Source: Congeria kusceri
Taxonomy: Eukaryota; Mollusca; Bivalvia; Myida; Dreissenidae
Length of the DNA stretch: 64,000 nt
Assembly: GCA_027627225.1 (NCBI GenBank)
Contig: JAPFQT010000159.1
Span: forward strand, 451,001 to 515,000
Reading direction: 5' to 3'
Shown here: positions 1-12,075 of the stretch, piece by piece
Position numbering within the stretch: the stretch's first letter is position 1
How the letters are laid out: each line of letters begins with the position of its first letter
The notes under the pieces: generated by a model
What the model saw: only the letters and a program-made list of their open reading frames with translations
Databases searched by the model: none
Told to the model about the DNA's origin: nothing
Program-made: the position numbers and the translations under genes

Positions 1-510
1 GATCGGCTAAGAACTGTCGGACTTAGAGAACAGAAACTGCTAAAATTTTCATTTTAGATAGTTCAAGGGCCATAACTCCACAATTACTGGGGCCATTTGG
101 CTGATTATTATCATTGGCAAATATACTATACCCACAAACATGTTCATGAAGTTTGATGAAGAATGGATGAAATCTGTTGGATTTAAGAGAGCGGAAATGC
201 TAAAAAAGACCAATGTAAGATAATTCAAGGGCAATAACTCCACAAAACTTAACGATTTGGCTGATTATGAAACTTAACATAGATATTATTATAACGAACA
301 TTTTCATGAAGTTTGGTGAAGAGTGAATGAAAAACTATTGGACTTAGAGAGCGGAAACCGCTAAACAGGCTTTAGATAATTCAAGCGCAATAACTCCACA
401 CTTACTACGGCGATTTGGATGATTATCAAACTTGACCTAAATATTATTATAACAAATATTTTCATGAAGTTTGGTGAAGATCAGATGAAAACTGTTGAAC
501 TTAGGGACCG
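1..510. repeat. Degenerate tandem repeat, about 158-bp unit, about 3.5 copies
   Basis: The words ACTGTCGGACTTAGAGA, CTGTTGGATTTAAGAGA, CTATTGGACTTAGAGAG and CTGTTGAACTTAGGGAC recur near 13, 173, 333 and 488. Each is followed by GGAAAC..CTAAA and a stretch like TTCAAG.GC.ATAACTCCACA. The spacing of 155-161 bp is typical of the core repeats of bivalve pearl-like elements. The array runs off the left edge, so the element's start is not seen. Confidence 0.75.
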
Positions 511-2924
511 GAAACAAAAGTGGTCTGCTGACATCCGACATTAGCAAACCATTTTACCCAGTAATCTTTGATGGGGAGCAAATTAAAATATTTGAGAACT
601 GTAAATTATGCTACCCCATTAAAATGAAAATAATTGCGTATAAGATGAAGTTTATCTCCAATTTAGTAAAACAACCACAATGTACGCAAAGGGTTTGAGT
701 TTTTCTTAACTAATACACATGAACATAACAATTTCTCTGTTCACAACACTAAATGTGCATACTGTTCTCAACACATAAGTAACTAAACTTAGGATAAATT
801 CTGAAAATATTTAATTTTGGTTGGTAAATAATGCTAACAGTATTCAAGGTGAAGTCTGATTACTAGATACACAATATAAAACATTGCCACAACACATTTA
901 CACTGATAAATTGTATTATTCTTGGCAAATTGGTGGCCTAAGTGATGTTGGAAACAATCCATTATGCGATTACCCTGGGGTGTCCCAAATTTAATGTAAC
1001 CTCAATTTGACGATTGTTTGATATTACTTAGGAGATCTCATGCCAATGCGAAAAAAAAAAATACTGAATATTTCCAGAGGTGCTTAGTGTGTGGCTATGA
1101 TAATAATTTGTGAACAAAACATTTTATCGACAAATAATCAAGAAATGATATATACATTTAACAAGAAATCCAACTCTTACCCCTGTCAGTCAATCACTTT
1201 ACGCACCGAGTTTGCAGTTTTTAGCGTATTGGGTATGTTAATAAAGTTTTGTTACTCATCAAATATAAAATAACTTGCGTAAATGGGGTGTCATGCAACA
1301 TTTCTAATCTGGAACATTGTCTTAATTGTACTTCAAGCATTATCTTTGCTGGTAAACAGGTTACAAACACACACACAGGACCATGACCGGAGTTTATCGA
1401 TGCACAAATTCTGTATGGTTCAGGTTCACAATGCTCATTGTAACATTTTATGCGAGCATTGACATGTTTAGCATGTAACAGATTTTTCAAAGGCAAGCTC
1501 TTATGTTGTGTAGCAAAAGCCGGAGTCTCTTACTATGAAGCAGATCGCAATTAAGCTTTTAATTACACCAGATAGTGTCATAGCAGTCAATATTATCATG
1601 GGTGTCCCTTGTAGTGATTGATGTTATTTTCATTCATGTTCTTAATGCGTTTTGTTTCAATCAGGAATAAAACAGAAAGGTTTTGTGAACTTGGTGGAAA
1701 GGAACAGATCATTATTGATTATTTATGAAACAACATCAATTAAATGGGTCATACAAACGTTACTTGGATGAAGATCCTGTTTAAAACTATTTATGTGCTA
1801 TTTCAAGTTCTCATGCAATGTTTTATAGTTTTGTAAGCAATTATATTCACAATTCACAGATCCATGTAGAAAAAAAATGCTGAATTAATTGGGGCGCACA
1901 TATGTGTGTGAGTCAGAGTGAATGCATGAAAGCATTTGTTTTATGTCACTTTGGCATTTTAATCTTTCTCAATATTTAATCAGCTGCATAAGTTAAGTCT
2001 CAGATTTTTGGTAAGCAAAACTTGCAGTTGTACAATAGAATGAAGTCCCATGGCCATGTACCTGAAGACAACTAAACAGTGTTTTAAATACAAAGCTAAA
2101 CATCCAAATCAATCATAGTTGGAGAAATATCATTACTATTGCATGATAAGCTTACCCTGTGTTGATGTCCAGCAGTTTGTATTGTTAAAATCTATCAACA
2201 TACTTTCAGATGAAAATTTGCACAATACATTGACAGTGGCAAACTTGTTAACAAGGGAGCTAACCTTGTAAGTTTGGTTTAGGTTACACAATACTATACA
2301 ACACAAACAACTCATGCCAATATATTTTTTGCCTGCATAGTTTTTTGATGCAATTGATCATCCCTGTTATGCGTTATCACCCGTTTAATCATTGAGGCCC
2401 CTTTTTTTTAATTGAACTCCCCTGTAACGATCGATATGCCGTGTTTTGATGTATGCCCTGTTACGATTGATCGTTCACATTACATGTAGTGATTGATCTC
2501 ATCTTGCTGGTATATCTCCCCCGTAATGATTGATTTCACTTAAAGTCAGTAGGAACCAATATGACTGTTTAAGTGTGTGTTTTCTTGCATTAGAAGGTCG
2601 TTCAACTTGTATGGTTAAGAAATACTGCATTCCATCATGTAGATCAAAGACTGGTATAATATGAAATGATTCCTGAAAAGACAAAATCAATCAAGGGAAT
2701 ACACTATACTGTGCATTCTCCATTTGCTTCAGACAGACACATGTTAGGTATTTTGATGTACAATCTCTTTAGTTGGAAATTGAGGATGTGGATCAGGTTT
2801 GAAGATTTAAAAAAAAACAGATATGTTCAGTGAAATTACCACAACACTATATGTGACTGGGTCTGTGATTTTGAGTAGCAGTAGGAGAATGCAAGTCGCT
2901 ATGACTTAAGATGGTGTTTGCGAT
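511..2924. other. Unassigned AT-rich DNA
   Basis: I see no gene, RNA gene or clear repeat here. Open frames are all under 95 codons with no recognisable motif or matching splice sites. Confidence 0.6.
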
Positions 2925-3155
2925 TTAAAGGGGCCTATCGACGGTACATTTAGATCAACAATAACATTTGCAAAATAAAAGTTCATTTACAGATAATTAA
3001 TATTGAAGCATTATTAAATACAACAGCCTTGTTTCTATAAACAGTTGACAAATATATACAAGTCAGTGGTCATTGGTGACACTATCGTAGGTGCGGGAAA
3101 ATTAGTAGTAGTAGTAAAATCGATATGAATGGAATGTACGTGTTGTACCTTTAAT
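2925..3155. mobile_element. MITE-like fragment, TTAAAGGGGCCTATCGACGGTA end
   Basis: The left end TTTAAAGGGGCCTATCGACG closely matches the left end of the small palindromic element at 26883-27026. An inverted partner is weak here; GTACCTTTAA near 3145 may be its remnant. This is inferred from similarity of two copies within the window. Confidence 0.5.
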
Positions 3156-3267
3156 GCAATTTTTTTTGGAATAAATATTTTATATCCTATTTAACATCGC
3201 TATCTAAAGTAAAACAATGTTTAACAAAAAACCGACAGACTGACGGTATATTCCCGGCTGTACTTTG

Positions 3268-3555
3268 TCCAGGGTAAGCCTGGAAAAGATGCTGGAAAAG
3301 CCTGGTAAAGCATGGAATACCATGGAAATCCATGGAATATGATGGAAAATGTGGAATTTTTTCCATGTTATGTGGACTTTTTTGGTCCAGCCTTTTCCAG
3401 CATTGGCTGGAATAGGCTGGAATTAGGCTGGACAATGGTGGTAAAAGCCTGGAAAAGCATGGACTTTAATTCCATGCAGCATGGAAAGTTGAACTTAGAA
3501 ATTTGTAATGCTGGAAAACTGTTAGACATTCTCCATGTACCCTGGAAAGAACTTA
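3268..3555. repeat. Cluster of GGAAAA / CATGGAA / CCAGCC words, copy 1
   Basis: This stretch is built almost entirely from short related words: CTGGAAAAG, CCTGGAAAAGC, CATGGAATACCATGG, CCAGCCTTTTCCAG and GGCTGGAATAGGCTGG. They occur on both strands, so the region is rich in small inverted repeats rather than being one simple tandem array. A second cluster of the same words lies at 8525-8885, on the other side of the BEN-like gene. Short open frames here are by-products of the word structure. Confidence 0.8.
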
Positions 3556-3590
3556 GTCTCTTTTCTGTGAGCAAAATACTTGTCATTTGA

Positions 3591-4881
3591 CAGCAAGAAA
3601 ATAATGTGCATAGAATGGTTACATTCTTGTACCAAGATCCAATAAAAATTCATTAAGCAATGTGACTTATTATTTCTAAATGTTACTTATCTTGTAGAAT
3701 TTTAAGTTTTGTGGCGATTTATTTTACTTTGCACTACTGCGTAAATGTTTGAAATGATCGCTCCACCTGAGAAACAGATTTAAAACGATTAACAACTATA
3801 ATATGACGACTTTAAGACAATGTAGCAAGGTCTTAATATGTCCTTATTCCCAACTTAATTTTGGATTACCCACTACATGAATAGAAAATCTTAAAGTTTT
3901 TGTTTCAGTGGGTCACAGACTATAATTAAAGTAATTAAACAAGTAAGTGAATAAATTATTTATTTCAGTGGCATGTGTAATTCATCAAATGAAAATTTCA
4001 TTAAAATAGATACATCCGACCTGACGAGTCAGTAAGTCACCTGAAAGTTAATACATTGTACAATATGCAACAAAGTGCGATGTTAAACAAATAAATGTAA
4101 ATGTTAAATGACAATTACCCGTAATAATCATATCAATTAATTATTTAGGTTATAAACATGTTTGTAAAAACCGTCTTATAACTACAATGTAAATGATAAA
4201 ATTTTAATGATGAAGTCAGTTATAAAAATTCTGTAATTAAAGCTGCAGTCCATTAAATCTTTTTCAATACCCTGTAATTTGACAATTATAGTTTTTATGG
4301 ATGTTAATGGTGTTTATTCATCTCATTGTTGTTTCTTGTTTACCAAAAGCGTTTATACTTCCTAAGTTCGAAAAGGTTTGATGCACACGGAATATACAAG
4401 AATGTATATGCTGATTAACTCCAGATGCATCACAAGAAACAAGAAACCGCATCGATCTTTTCGGAAGTTCTGCATTCTCCCATTTAAGACGCACTAACAC
4501 TAAAACTTTTGAAAAATGCAAAAAGTACTCACCTGCCACTGTTTCTTCGGATTAACAAGAATACCTTCGTTCAAATGTAGAAATTAACTTCTGTATAGTT
4601 TGCAGATTAAAACCAAAATGACACTCGGCGATTTCCGAAAATAGATACATCATTGCAAGAATTAGCCATCTTCATTGGAAGGCTGGGTATAAGGAGACCA
4701 ATGAAAATCATCGATGCATTTTCTGGGGAAAAAGAGGCACGTCATGTGATGAAATTATTTACATATCAGTTCTATGTTTGGACCAGATTGGTTACTGCGA
4801 TGGGTTGTCTTACGATTCCAGAGAGTGCAAATATCTCAGAAATTGTAACTCAGTCTGGTATTGAGGCGCAATTTTCAAAAC
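3591..4881. other. Upstream region of the BEN-like gene
   Basis: No repeat or gene is recognised. An open stretch of 79 codons at 4653-4892 overlaps the first exon of the BEN-like gene in another frame and has no family motif; it may be 5' untranslated sequence. No convincing TATA box or promoter motif was found. Confidence 0.5.
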
Positions 4882-7800
4882 ATGGCGGATAAGAGTGACA
4901 TTGCTTTGGTTCTTTGGGTGAATGATATTCCTATCAGAGGTGGAGTGTTAAAATTGACTGATATAACATCCCCTGGGCGTGAATTTGTTGAATACAGACA
5001 GGGAGAAAAAGTTACAGCACGATGCCGAGGTTTCAAAGGAAATCACGAGTGTTTGTTAGCCAGAATAGGGGGTGAGTCTTCTCTCTCACTTTTCATTCTC
5101 TGTCGACCCTTTTGTTGTGATCAATACAAGATAATTAATAGACACTCTATTTTCATACCATCTGCGATCTATTATCCGATATGTTGTTGTTTTTGTGTGT
5201 AAAATATGTGTGATAATTATGATTTACATCATGGTTCAAATCTCAAAACACGAACAAGGAAATAAAAGTTATAACTTAATCCTTTTATTTTATAGGCAAG
5301 ACGTCGATCCAAATTTAGCAAACTCAGTTGTTTTCAACTTCATGAAATAACAGAAACCATGGAATTGATCGTGTGGTAGATTGCTTTATAAACTTTATTT
5401 GCCGTAACATTTGGTCTAATTAAAATATCTTGTTCAAATTTTGAATTTTTTTTTGCCTTGGAAATCCGATTATACACAATAACACTAGACACCATAATAA
5501 ATCTGTATTTGATACATTTTATTTAAGTTGACGTTTTTTCCCTTAATAAATTAACCAACGAACATGCTGTAAATCTATCAATTACAATTTCAATGCCTTA
5601 CAAGTTACATAAGTCTCGATAAAAATTATTTGCATTTTAATTTAAGTTCGTGTTTAAGATTCAGACACCAAATTATTTGTATTGCATTTAACATATAAAA
5701 ATTAGACCCTTTTTATTCAATTCAAACAATTTGTCATAATCGCATTATTTTTTCTAAAAATTTGGTACGAACCGCACTCGAACAAATCATACATTCGTAC
5801 CTACTTCGTACCCATCGAAAATTACGAAATAATAAATATTATATACTCAAATACTTTACATTCGTTTCATAAAAAACATACAAAATTAAATTGTTTACGA
5901 TACGAACATATTTGTCTACTCGATGTTAACAATGTGTTGCATACGTGAGTAATTTCGTTTCGCATTTCGGGCACCTGCTAAATTTGTTCGTCCCATTGTC
6001 CCAAATGGCTTACTAATAATTATTTTTTTTCAATTTATTTAAAGTAACTTTATGAAATCAATTTTAAATCTACAAGATATTTACCTACACGTGGATTCAA
6101 ATCAGGATTATTTATAAACTGAGTGTTATTGTTGGAAATTTGACCGATTTTTTGCAGATTTTGGGGGGAAATCAGAAAATTTGTTTTCTTGATATTTTAT
6201 TTATTTGTTTAACTTTTTATGTACAGATGTTTTCTATCCCTTATAATGACTTATTTCAAATAAGATATAAGCCTACGTGTACAGTACTGCAGTACAGATA
6301 GAATTAAGTGGCTACAGACTACTGTACTACAGTAGTGTAGTGAAGTACATCATTTAAAAATATATTACAATTATGTTTTACGGGCAGGTAAAGAAAGGAA
6401 GGAAGAGTTTGAACATCTTCTGGTGGGAAGCAGTTTCATCCAAATTCTGGATGAGTTTGGATTGCACATGTAAGTATTGGCATTCTAATACATATTTCAA
6501 AGTACCTAATAAGATCAAATGCCTTGTCAGTTAACATTTTTTAAATTATATAAGTATTGTTTTCAAAAGTTTACTTTATTTAATCATTGTTGATTGTTAT
6601 CAAAGGTATTGCTTTTATACTTAGAACACTTACTCACTGTCATGAGGCGAATTTTGTAGTTTGGGGAAACTGCTCCATTAATATTCAATGATGGTTTATT
6701 TCACTACCTAAAGTTATGAACTTTTCACAGTTGTTGGATATTTGTTTTTAAAAGAACTTTCATAATTTTTGAAGCCGCTTACTGTTAGTCATTTTGGTTA
6801 GTTCCATATTTTGTTGTTTTTTACAGATATACAATATCGTGAATCCAAGCCAAAAGGTGGTGAACACTAATAGCAGCCAAATGCAGTTTCTAATTGTAAG
6901 CAAAACATGCTTAAATGTCATACCTTCTAATTCATTAGCCATTTTCTGGTAAATTAATGATAGTTTTTTACTGTTTCATGTTTTTTGGAAAAAAAAATCA
7001 TGTTATTCTCAAAACTCAGGGTCACACGAGTGATGAAATGTTAAAACATTGTTTAACTGAAATACTAAAAGGCGTTTTAAATATTTGGTAATTTGACATG
7101 ACAGGAAAATCCATGCCATAAGACATCTACCAGCGGTTTCCAGCAGTGGCAGATGTCATCGCCCACATCCCAGCACTGGGGAACTGCAAATGCTGAGGTT
7201 CAAACACCACGCAAACAGCAACCCGAAAGAAATGTCGTAGATGCCTTTTCACCAGGCCAGCAACTGCCAGCTACCACATGTACATATGGTGGATATACCA
7301 AGGTAAATTATATCATGTTTATGTTGAGGAAAAAAAATCATATTATATTATGCATTGTTACATGTTCTTTTTCTTGCTATCAGAAACCACCCATAGATTT
7401 AATGTATATGATATAGAAATTGTTTTTGTTTGACAGTCTCAGTTGGTTGAGGAGATTGCCTGCTACGGTATTGAGGATTACCCAAAGGCAGCGAAAAGAT
7501 TGTTCCGCCGCCTATACAAGGAGGAAGAGTACCTGGGCAGGACACTCACCGGAACCAGGGCAAACAATCAGTACGATGGACGGCCAGCCATCAGAGACTT
7601 GTCAAAAATGGCAATTATATATGGTAAAACTTGACTCATGTTTGCTCAGTGTCTTGAAAGATGATCCATTGTAAACCTTTAATTGAACTTAAAATATAAG
7701 CAGACAAGTGTTTAATAATGAATTTAGATCTGCAGATGCATGTAGGAAGCTAGTTAATACATTACAAATGAATATTTTGTTTAATTTTTGATGATGATGA

Positions 7801-8027
7801 TGATGTTAAAAAGTTTCATGTACCCAACGGCAACCACATGGTAAACAAATATTATTCCTTTTGATAGACAGCATTGCACTAGATAAAGATCAGTTAATAT
7901 TGCAGAACTGGTTGTGTTTTTTTTAGAAATCATGAAAGAGCAGTATCAAGTATCTGCCGTCCAGGTACGAGAGAAGTTACGAGATGTACTCAAACCAAGC
8001 AAGGCAAAGCCAAAGAGGCCAATTTGA
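4882..8027 (+). CDS. BEN domain-like protein, five exons, 242 residues
   Basis: Proposed exons are 4882-5071, 6388-6469, 7134-7302, 7437-7623 and 7927-8027, all with GT donors and AG acceptors. The total is 729 nt, exactly 243 codons with the TGA stop, so all phases agree. Residues 1-65 start MADKSDIALVLWVND and include GEKVTARCRGFKGNHECLLA, which looks like a small beta-barrel but is not assigned. A Ser/Pro/Gln-rich linker follows at about 95-147. Residues about 148-242 resemble a BEN domain: LFRRLYKEEEYLGRTLTG, then a Gly-Arg-Pro-Ala turn, K(M)AIIY, and a basic tail ending PKRPI. BEN domains bind DNA or proteins in chromatin and transcription control; nuclear action is inferred. The third exon's acceptor was chosen by phase and has a poor pyrimidine tract, so that border is the least certain. 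The ATG follows TTTTCAAAAC; upstream in-frame codons lack another ATG. Confidence 0.7.
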
Positions 8028-8214
8028 CGGATAAATCGGAAGGAAATTTACTCAGTTAACACCAAGCTGACCAAGGACAAATGGACATTAATTTTAGCGA
8101 TTTTTTCTGATTTTATGTCTTTTGTGTAAATATTGTATATAAATTTAATACCCGTATTACGCCGTACAGGGTCAGTACGAAGCCATGTAACAAACTTACT
8201 AAGTACCAATCTTT

Positions 8215-8220
8215 AATAAA
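8215..8220 (+). terminator. Polyadenylation signal AATAAA
   Basis: AATAAA lies 188 nt after the TGA of the BEN-like gene, a normal distance for an animal 3' untranslated region. It supports 7927-8027 being the last coding exon. Confidence 0.55.
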
Positions 8221-8524
8221 AATGCCAATATTTTAAAGAATTATGTTACTTGATATTTACTACTACTGATGTAAAAGCAAGTATTCTGTTTGAGGTAAGA
8301 TAATAGTTATTGCATCCCCCCGATTGTCATTGTATTTGATTAGTGTACTTTATCGATATCAGTGTCTGCAAATATAATCTCAACACTTACCAGTGCTTTT
8401 TTTATCAATTACATCCAATGTGTGGCTTATTAAATACATCAGACAAATACTATTCTGGTGAAATTGGTTTGTTCAACTTTCTAATATATTTCTTATTGTA
8501 TGAAATCATATTCAGCTATTTTTA

Positions 8525-8885
8525 GGGATGCTGGAAACAGGCTGGAATATTTTCCATGGTTTTCCATCAATGCTGGACTATATACCATGGTAAATATTCC
8601 AGCCTCAATGTGTTAGCAGGACCATGGAAAACCCTGGAAAAAAATTCCAGCCTTTCAGTTCCAATACTCCATGTATATGGAAAAGCATGGACAAAATTCC
8701 ATGCTTGTCCATGGAAAGCATGGAAAATATACCATGCAGCATGGAAAATATTCCATGTTTTACCAGCATATTTTCCAGCCTGTTTTTTCCAGCCTCAGCA
8801 TGGAAAAGGCTGGAAATTTAGTTCCAATACTCCAGCCTCATATTTTCCATGGAATTCCATGGAAAAACATGGAAACTTTTTCACC
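8525..8885. repeat. Cluster of GGAAAA / CATGGAA / CCAGCC words, copy 2
   Basis: It has the same word vocabulary as 3268-3555: GGCTGGAATATTTTCCATGG, CCATGGAAAGCATGG, TTTCCAGCCTG and GGAATTCCATGGAA. Many words are self-complementary (CCATGG, GGAATTCC), so the stretch could form many small hairpins. It begins about 300 bp after the polyadenylation signal of the BEN-like gene. Open frames across it are artefacts. Confidence 0.8.
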
Positions 8886-9114
8886 CGGGAAATTTCATAG
8901 TTTGAATAAAATTGAGATGTTTTTCCATTTATCTCAAGTAGTTCTTTAGTTACGTCCCTTTGCAGGTCATTTTATTTTATATTGTCTTATATGTATTGTT
9001 TTTATGAGAGAGGTTTATTCACTATCTGGAATGGAAGAAGCATGAACTTTCTTTTTCACAATTCCTATGCCTATATAAAAATAGCGCTATTATTTCCGGA
9101 TCGCATTAACATAT

Positions 9115-9450
9115 GGTAACCGCTCTGTGAATCAAAGTTCAAAGATATATGCTAACATAACACGCGCAGAGTTTTCCTAAAGACAAAAAACAAAAATCGC
9201 CGTTGTTAAACAACCAACAAACCCGAAAAAATAGTTCCAAAACTAAAAAATAGCTCACATTGTAATTGCAGAAAATGTTGTCAGGTCATGTGAGAATCTA
9301 AATAATTATCGCATTACCATTGTTTATTGGCCAATAAACACCAATTTGTCATTCTGATGCGGTATATTAAACCACTCAGCTAACACCGTCGTGATTTAAA
9401 TCATCCGCATCAGAACTCAGACTCATTGATTATTAGCCGATAAACAACTC
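9115..9450 (+). mobile_element. TTAA-type MITE family, truncated copy 1
   Basis: The interior shares long runs with 10880-11150 and 55495-55800: ACAAAGAACAAAATTATC-like start, AGTTCCAA..TAATTGCA, TTATCG...TTGTTTATTGGCC, and CGCATCAGAACTC. The TTAAAGGG left end is missing or eroded here. Confidence 0.6.
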
Positions 9451-9463
9451 TAAATCAACTAGA

Positions 9464-9960
9464 TGTGTCACAGACACGGATGCCCCCTTGACGCATGTTT
9501 GGACACAGATAAAAGGGCATGTCACCAACACTTATATTTGCTTGTCATAAATTTATTGTCACACACATTCTATAGTGGAAAAAAAGACAAAGGACCATAA
9601 TTCTGCCACAATTGGTCACAGGCAAAATTCCTTTCATTATGATTACCTACACATTAAGGTTGTTCAGCTGTGAGAGTTTGAGCTGAATTCAACAAGCCCT
9701 TACAGAGGAGTTCAGTCCACAAAATTTCATGAAGTATACATAGTGGAAAAAAATGTAAAAGGCTAATAATTCTGCCAAAATTGGTCGCAGCCAAAATTCC
9801 TTCCTTTACGATCATCTACACATTAGGTTGTTAAGCTGTGAAAGTTTGAGCACATTCCGCCCAGCCGTTAAAGAGGAGTTGAGTTCACAAAAATTCGGGA
9901 CAGCCGCACAGACAGACAAGTGCAATGTTTAATGTCTCCCCACTTTGTGGAGGAAAAAAA
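9464..9960 (+). mobile_element. Pearl-like element with GTGTCACAGACACGGATGCC start
   Basis: It starts TGTGTCACAGACACGGATGC and ends GTGCAATG.TTAATGTCTC.CCACTTTGTGGAGG. The element at 19974-20606 has the same two ends but a different core. Inside are two diverged units containing GGACCATAATTCTGCC and TTGGTCACAG..AAAATTCC about 170 bp apart. A fragment of the same core is at 13225-13340. Confidence 0.7.
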
Positions 9961-10269
9961 ATTTCTTTCTTAATTGTTGTTGTACCTCACAATGTACACA
10001 CTACACAAAAGCGTGACCTCTGCTACATGTACTGTCAATGCACCATTGTTAATTTGAATGCAATAAAGTATGCAACTTACTAGTGAACAGCAATACATGA
10101 ACATCTTTAAGAATCAGCCGTATTATGTAATAACTTGGCAGATGTGCAATAAGATTATTTGATTGTTAGAGTTTTTACTCTAATTTATAGCTTTAACGAT
10201 AGTATTTAGTAGAAGTAAAAATGCTATTATCCATTGATAAGGTTTAACTGTTTTAATTGGAGGTTCCAG

Positions 10270-10836
10270 CCAGTCGTGGTCAGTAGCGATACCTTGATTT
10301 CAATGTGCATGCACTAAAGACTCAGACTATCAGCTCAGTTTTAAAACGTTCCAGCCACTCCAAACATGGCGCATACATTTAATGATGTTTGACCTTTGTG
10401 TTCTTACCCAACCTAGGATCATATGTTTGGAATTCAACAATTATCATGATTGCCAAATCATTACAATATCAACATCTCGACAATGTGATACCATAATAGT
10501 TGTAGTGTCACCATTTTCACACTGACTACTTAAAGGGACCTGTTCACAGATTGGCCAGTCGTGTCAGTAGCGATACTTGATTTCAATGTGCATGCAATAA
10601 AGACTCAGACTATCAGCTCAGTTTTAAACGTTCCAGCCACTCCAAACATGGCGCATACATTTAATGATGTTTGACCTTTGTGTTCTTACCCAACCTAGGA
10701 TCACATCTTTGGAATTCAACAATTATCATGATTGCCAAATCATTACAATATCAACATCTCGACAATGTGATACCATAATAGTTGTAGTGTCACCATTTTC
10801 ACACTGACTACTTAAAGGGACCTGTTCACAGATTGG
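10270..10836. repeat. Near-identical 285-bp tandem duplication
   Basis: Copy 1 is 10270-10554 and copy 2 is 10555-10836. They differ by about half a dozen single-base changes, mostly losses of one base in a short run (CGTGGTC/CGTGTC, ATACCTTG/ATACTTG, AAAACG/AAACG). Each copy ends in TTAAAGGGACCTGTTCACAG plus ATTGG, the left end of the TTAA MITE family. Confidence 0.9.
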
Positions 10837-11400
10837 CAATTGAAATTTTTTAAAATGTTTGTCATAGATCCCAAATTCTAACATGATAGTTGCTAATTTT
10901 TATAAAGACAAAGAACAAAATTATCCTTGTTAAACTACCTAATAAACAATGCAAAAAGTAGTCCCGCTTCTGAGCGGAGCATAGTAAAACGTAGTTCCAA
11001 TTATAATTGCACAAATATGTCAACTCATGTTAGAATCAAAATAATCTTTGCATTATCGTTGTTTATTGGCCATTAAACAACTCTTTGTCATTCTAATGCT
11101 AACGCCTTCGTGGTTTAATTGCTACGCATCAGAACTCCAAATCATTGTAAACAATAATCAATCAAACATTGTATCATAAATAAAAAATATGTATAGTGTC
11201 ATTTATGAAAGATCATTAATTGAAATGGATACACTTATAAAGCGTTTGTAACACTTTTCATCAGTATTTTGGAAAACACATCTATCACTTACATATCGTT
11301 AAAAATTAACTACCATGATTGCAAGTCAGAATGGCCGAATGATTAGCACGACAGATTGTTTATCCCAGCGGTCGTAGGTTGTGAAGTATGTAAAGTTCAT
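10813..11400 (+). mobile_element. TTAA-type MITE carrying a decayed tRNA-like segment
   Basis: The left end TTAAAGGGACCTGTTCACAG is followed by the family interior, then ATAAAGCGTTTGTAACACTT at about 11235. A tRNA-like stretch follows at about 11322-11395, with an A-box-like TGGCCGAATGATTAGC and a damaged B box. The right inverted end was not found, so the copy is truncated or interrupted. The order of parts matches 27124-27587. Confidence 0.6.
11322..11395 (+). pseudogene. tRNA-like remnant inside MITE
   Basis: TGGCCGAATGATTAGCACGA resembles the D-arm and A box of a tRNA (TGGCCGAGTGGTTAAGGC type), and GACAGATTGTTTATC resembles an anticodon arm. GTCGTAGGTTGTGAAG is where the T-arm would be, but GTTCGA is lost. 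It is not expected to be a working tRNA. Confidence 0.45.
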
Positions 11401-11819
11401 GTCCAAGATCCAACCCAGTCCATATCCAGTGTCACGGTTACCTGTGATGACCAAGGAATAGGACTCATTTACTGGGGATGTCCAAAACCCAAGCTATAAC
11501 ATTGACCAACTTTATTTTACACAGTTATTCAAAATTACCAAGTCTGACATTGACCTATGGGTCAGGATAACGGATCGTGCATGTGACACTTTGTTCAATC
11601 ATAGTAAACATATTTGCTAATCACATGAATAATCGAATCACGAAAGCCCATAATACACTCCGGATAGAATCTGACATATGCACACATACCGCAAACAAAC
11701 GTGAAAACTCACCAAAAAGGGTTCACAAAAGAATCTGAGCCAGAGGCTAAACATGGGTAAACTGAACAGTGAATGAAACAAAAATCTGAAAAACAATGAA
11801 CCATGATAATGCACCTAGG

Positions 11820-12075
11820 GGTGGAACGGCGGGCTAATCCAGAGGAATTTGATAAATGCTATTTTTTGTTGTCTAATTCCCAACCCTAGAGCCAAGCATA
11901 TTTGTCTAAATCCCCTCAGTGGATACATGTCTATCAAATGACCTGGGGGTATATATTACCAGCATCTAAAATCTGACAAACTCTATTTATCCGGGATCCA
12001 GAATCATTCAGCGCATCAAATTCCTGCCAGTCTAAAGTCCCGTATATGCCAGCCCCTCTCCCCCCCCCCCCCCGC
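11820..12075 (+). repeat. Interspersed repeat with AGAGCCAA core, copy 1, ending in poly-C
   Basis: It shares an ordered series of words with 59795-60035: GTCTAATTC, CCTAGAGCCAA, TTTGTC.AATCCCC, ATCAAATG.CC.GGGGG, CTAAAATC.GAC, and CATTC.GCG..TCAAATTCC. A run of 14 C at 12060-12073 lies at its right edge, and the 59.8-kb copy has a CCGCCCCC stretch in the same place. Confidence 0.7.

Noticed and set aside
3312..3590. 92-codon frame with repeated MEN/WK words as a gene
   Set aside because: It follows the CATGGAAA word cluster, which is open in several frames on both strands.
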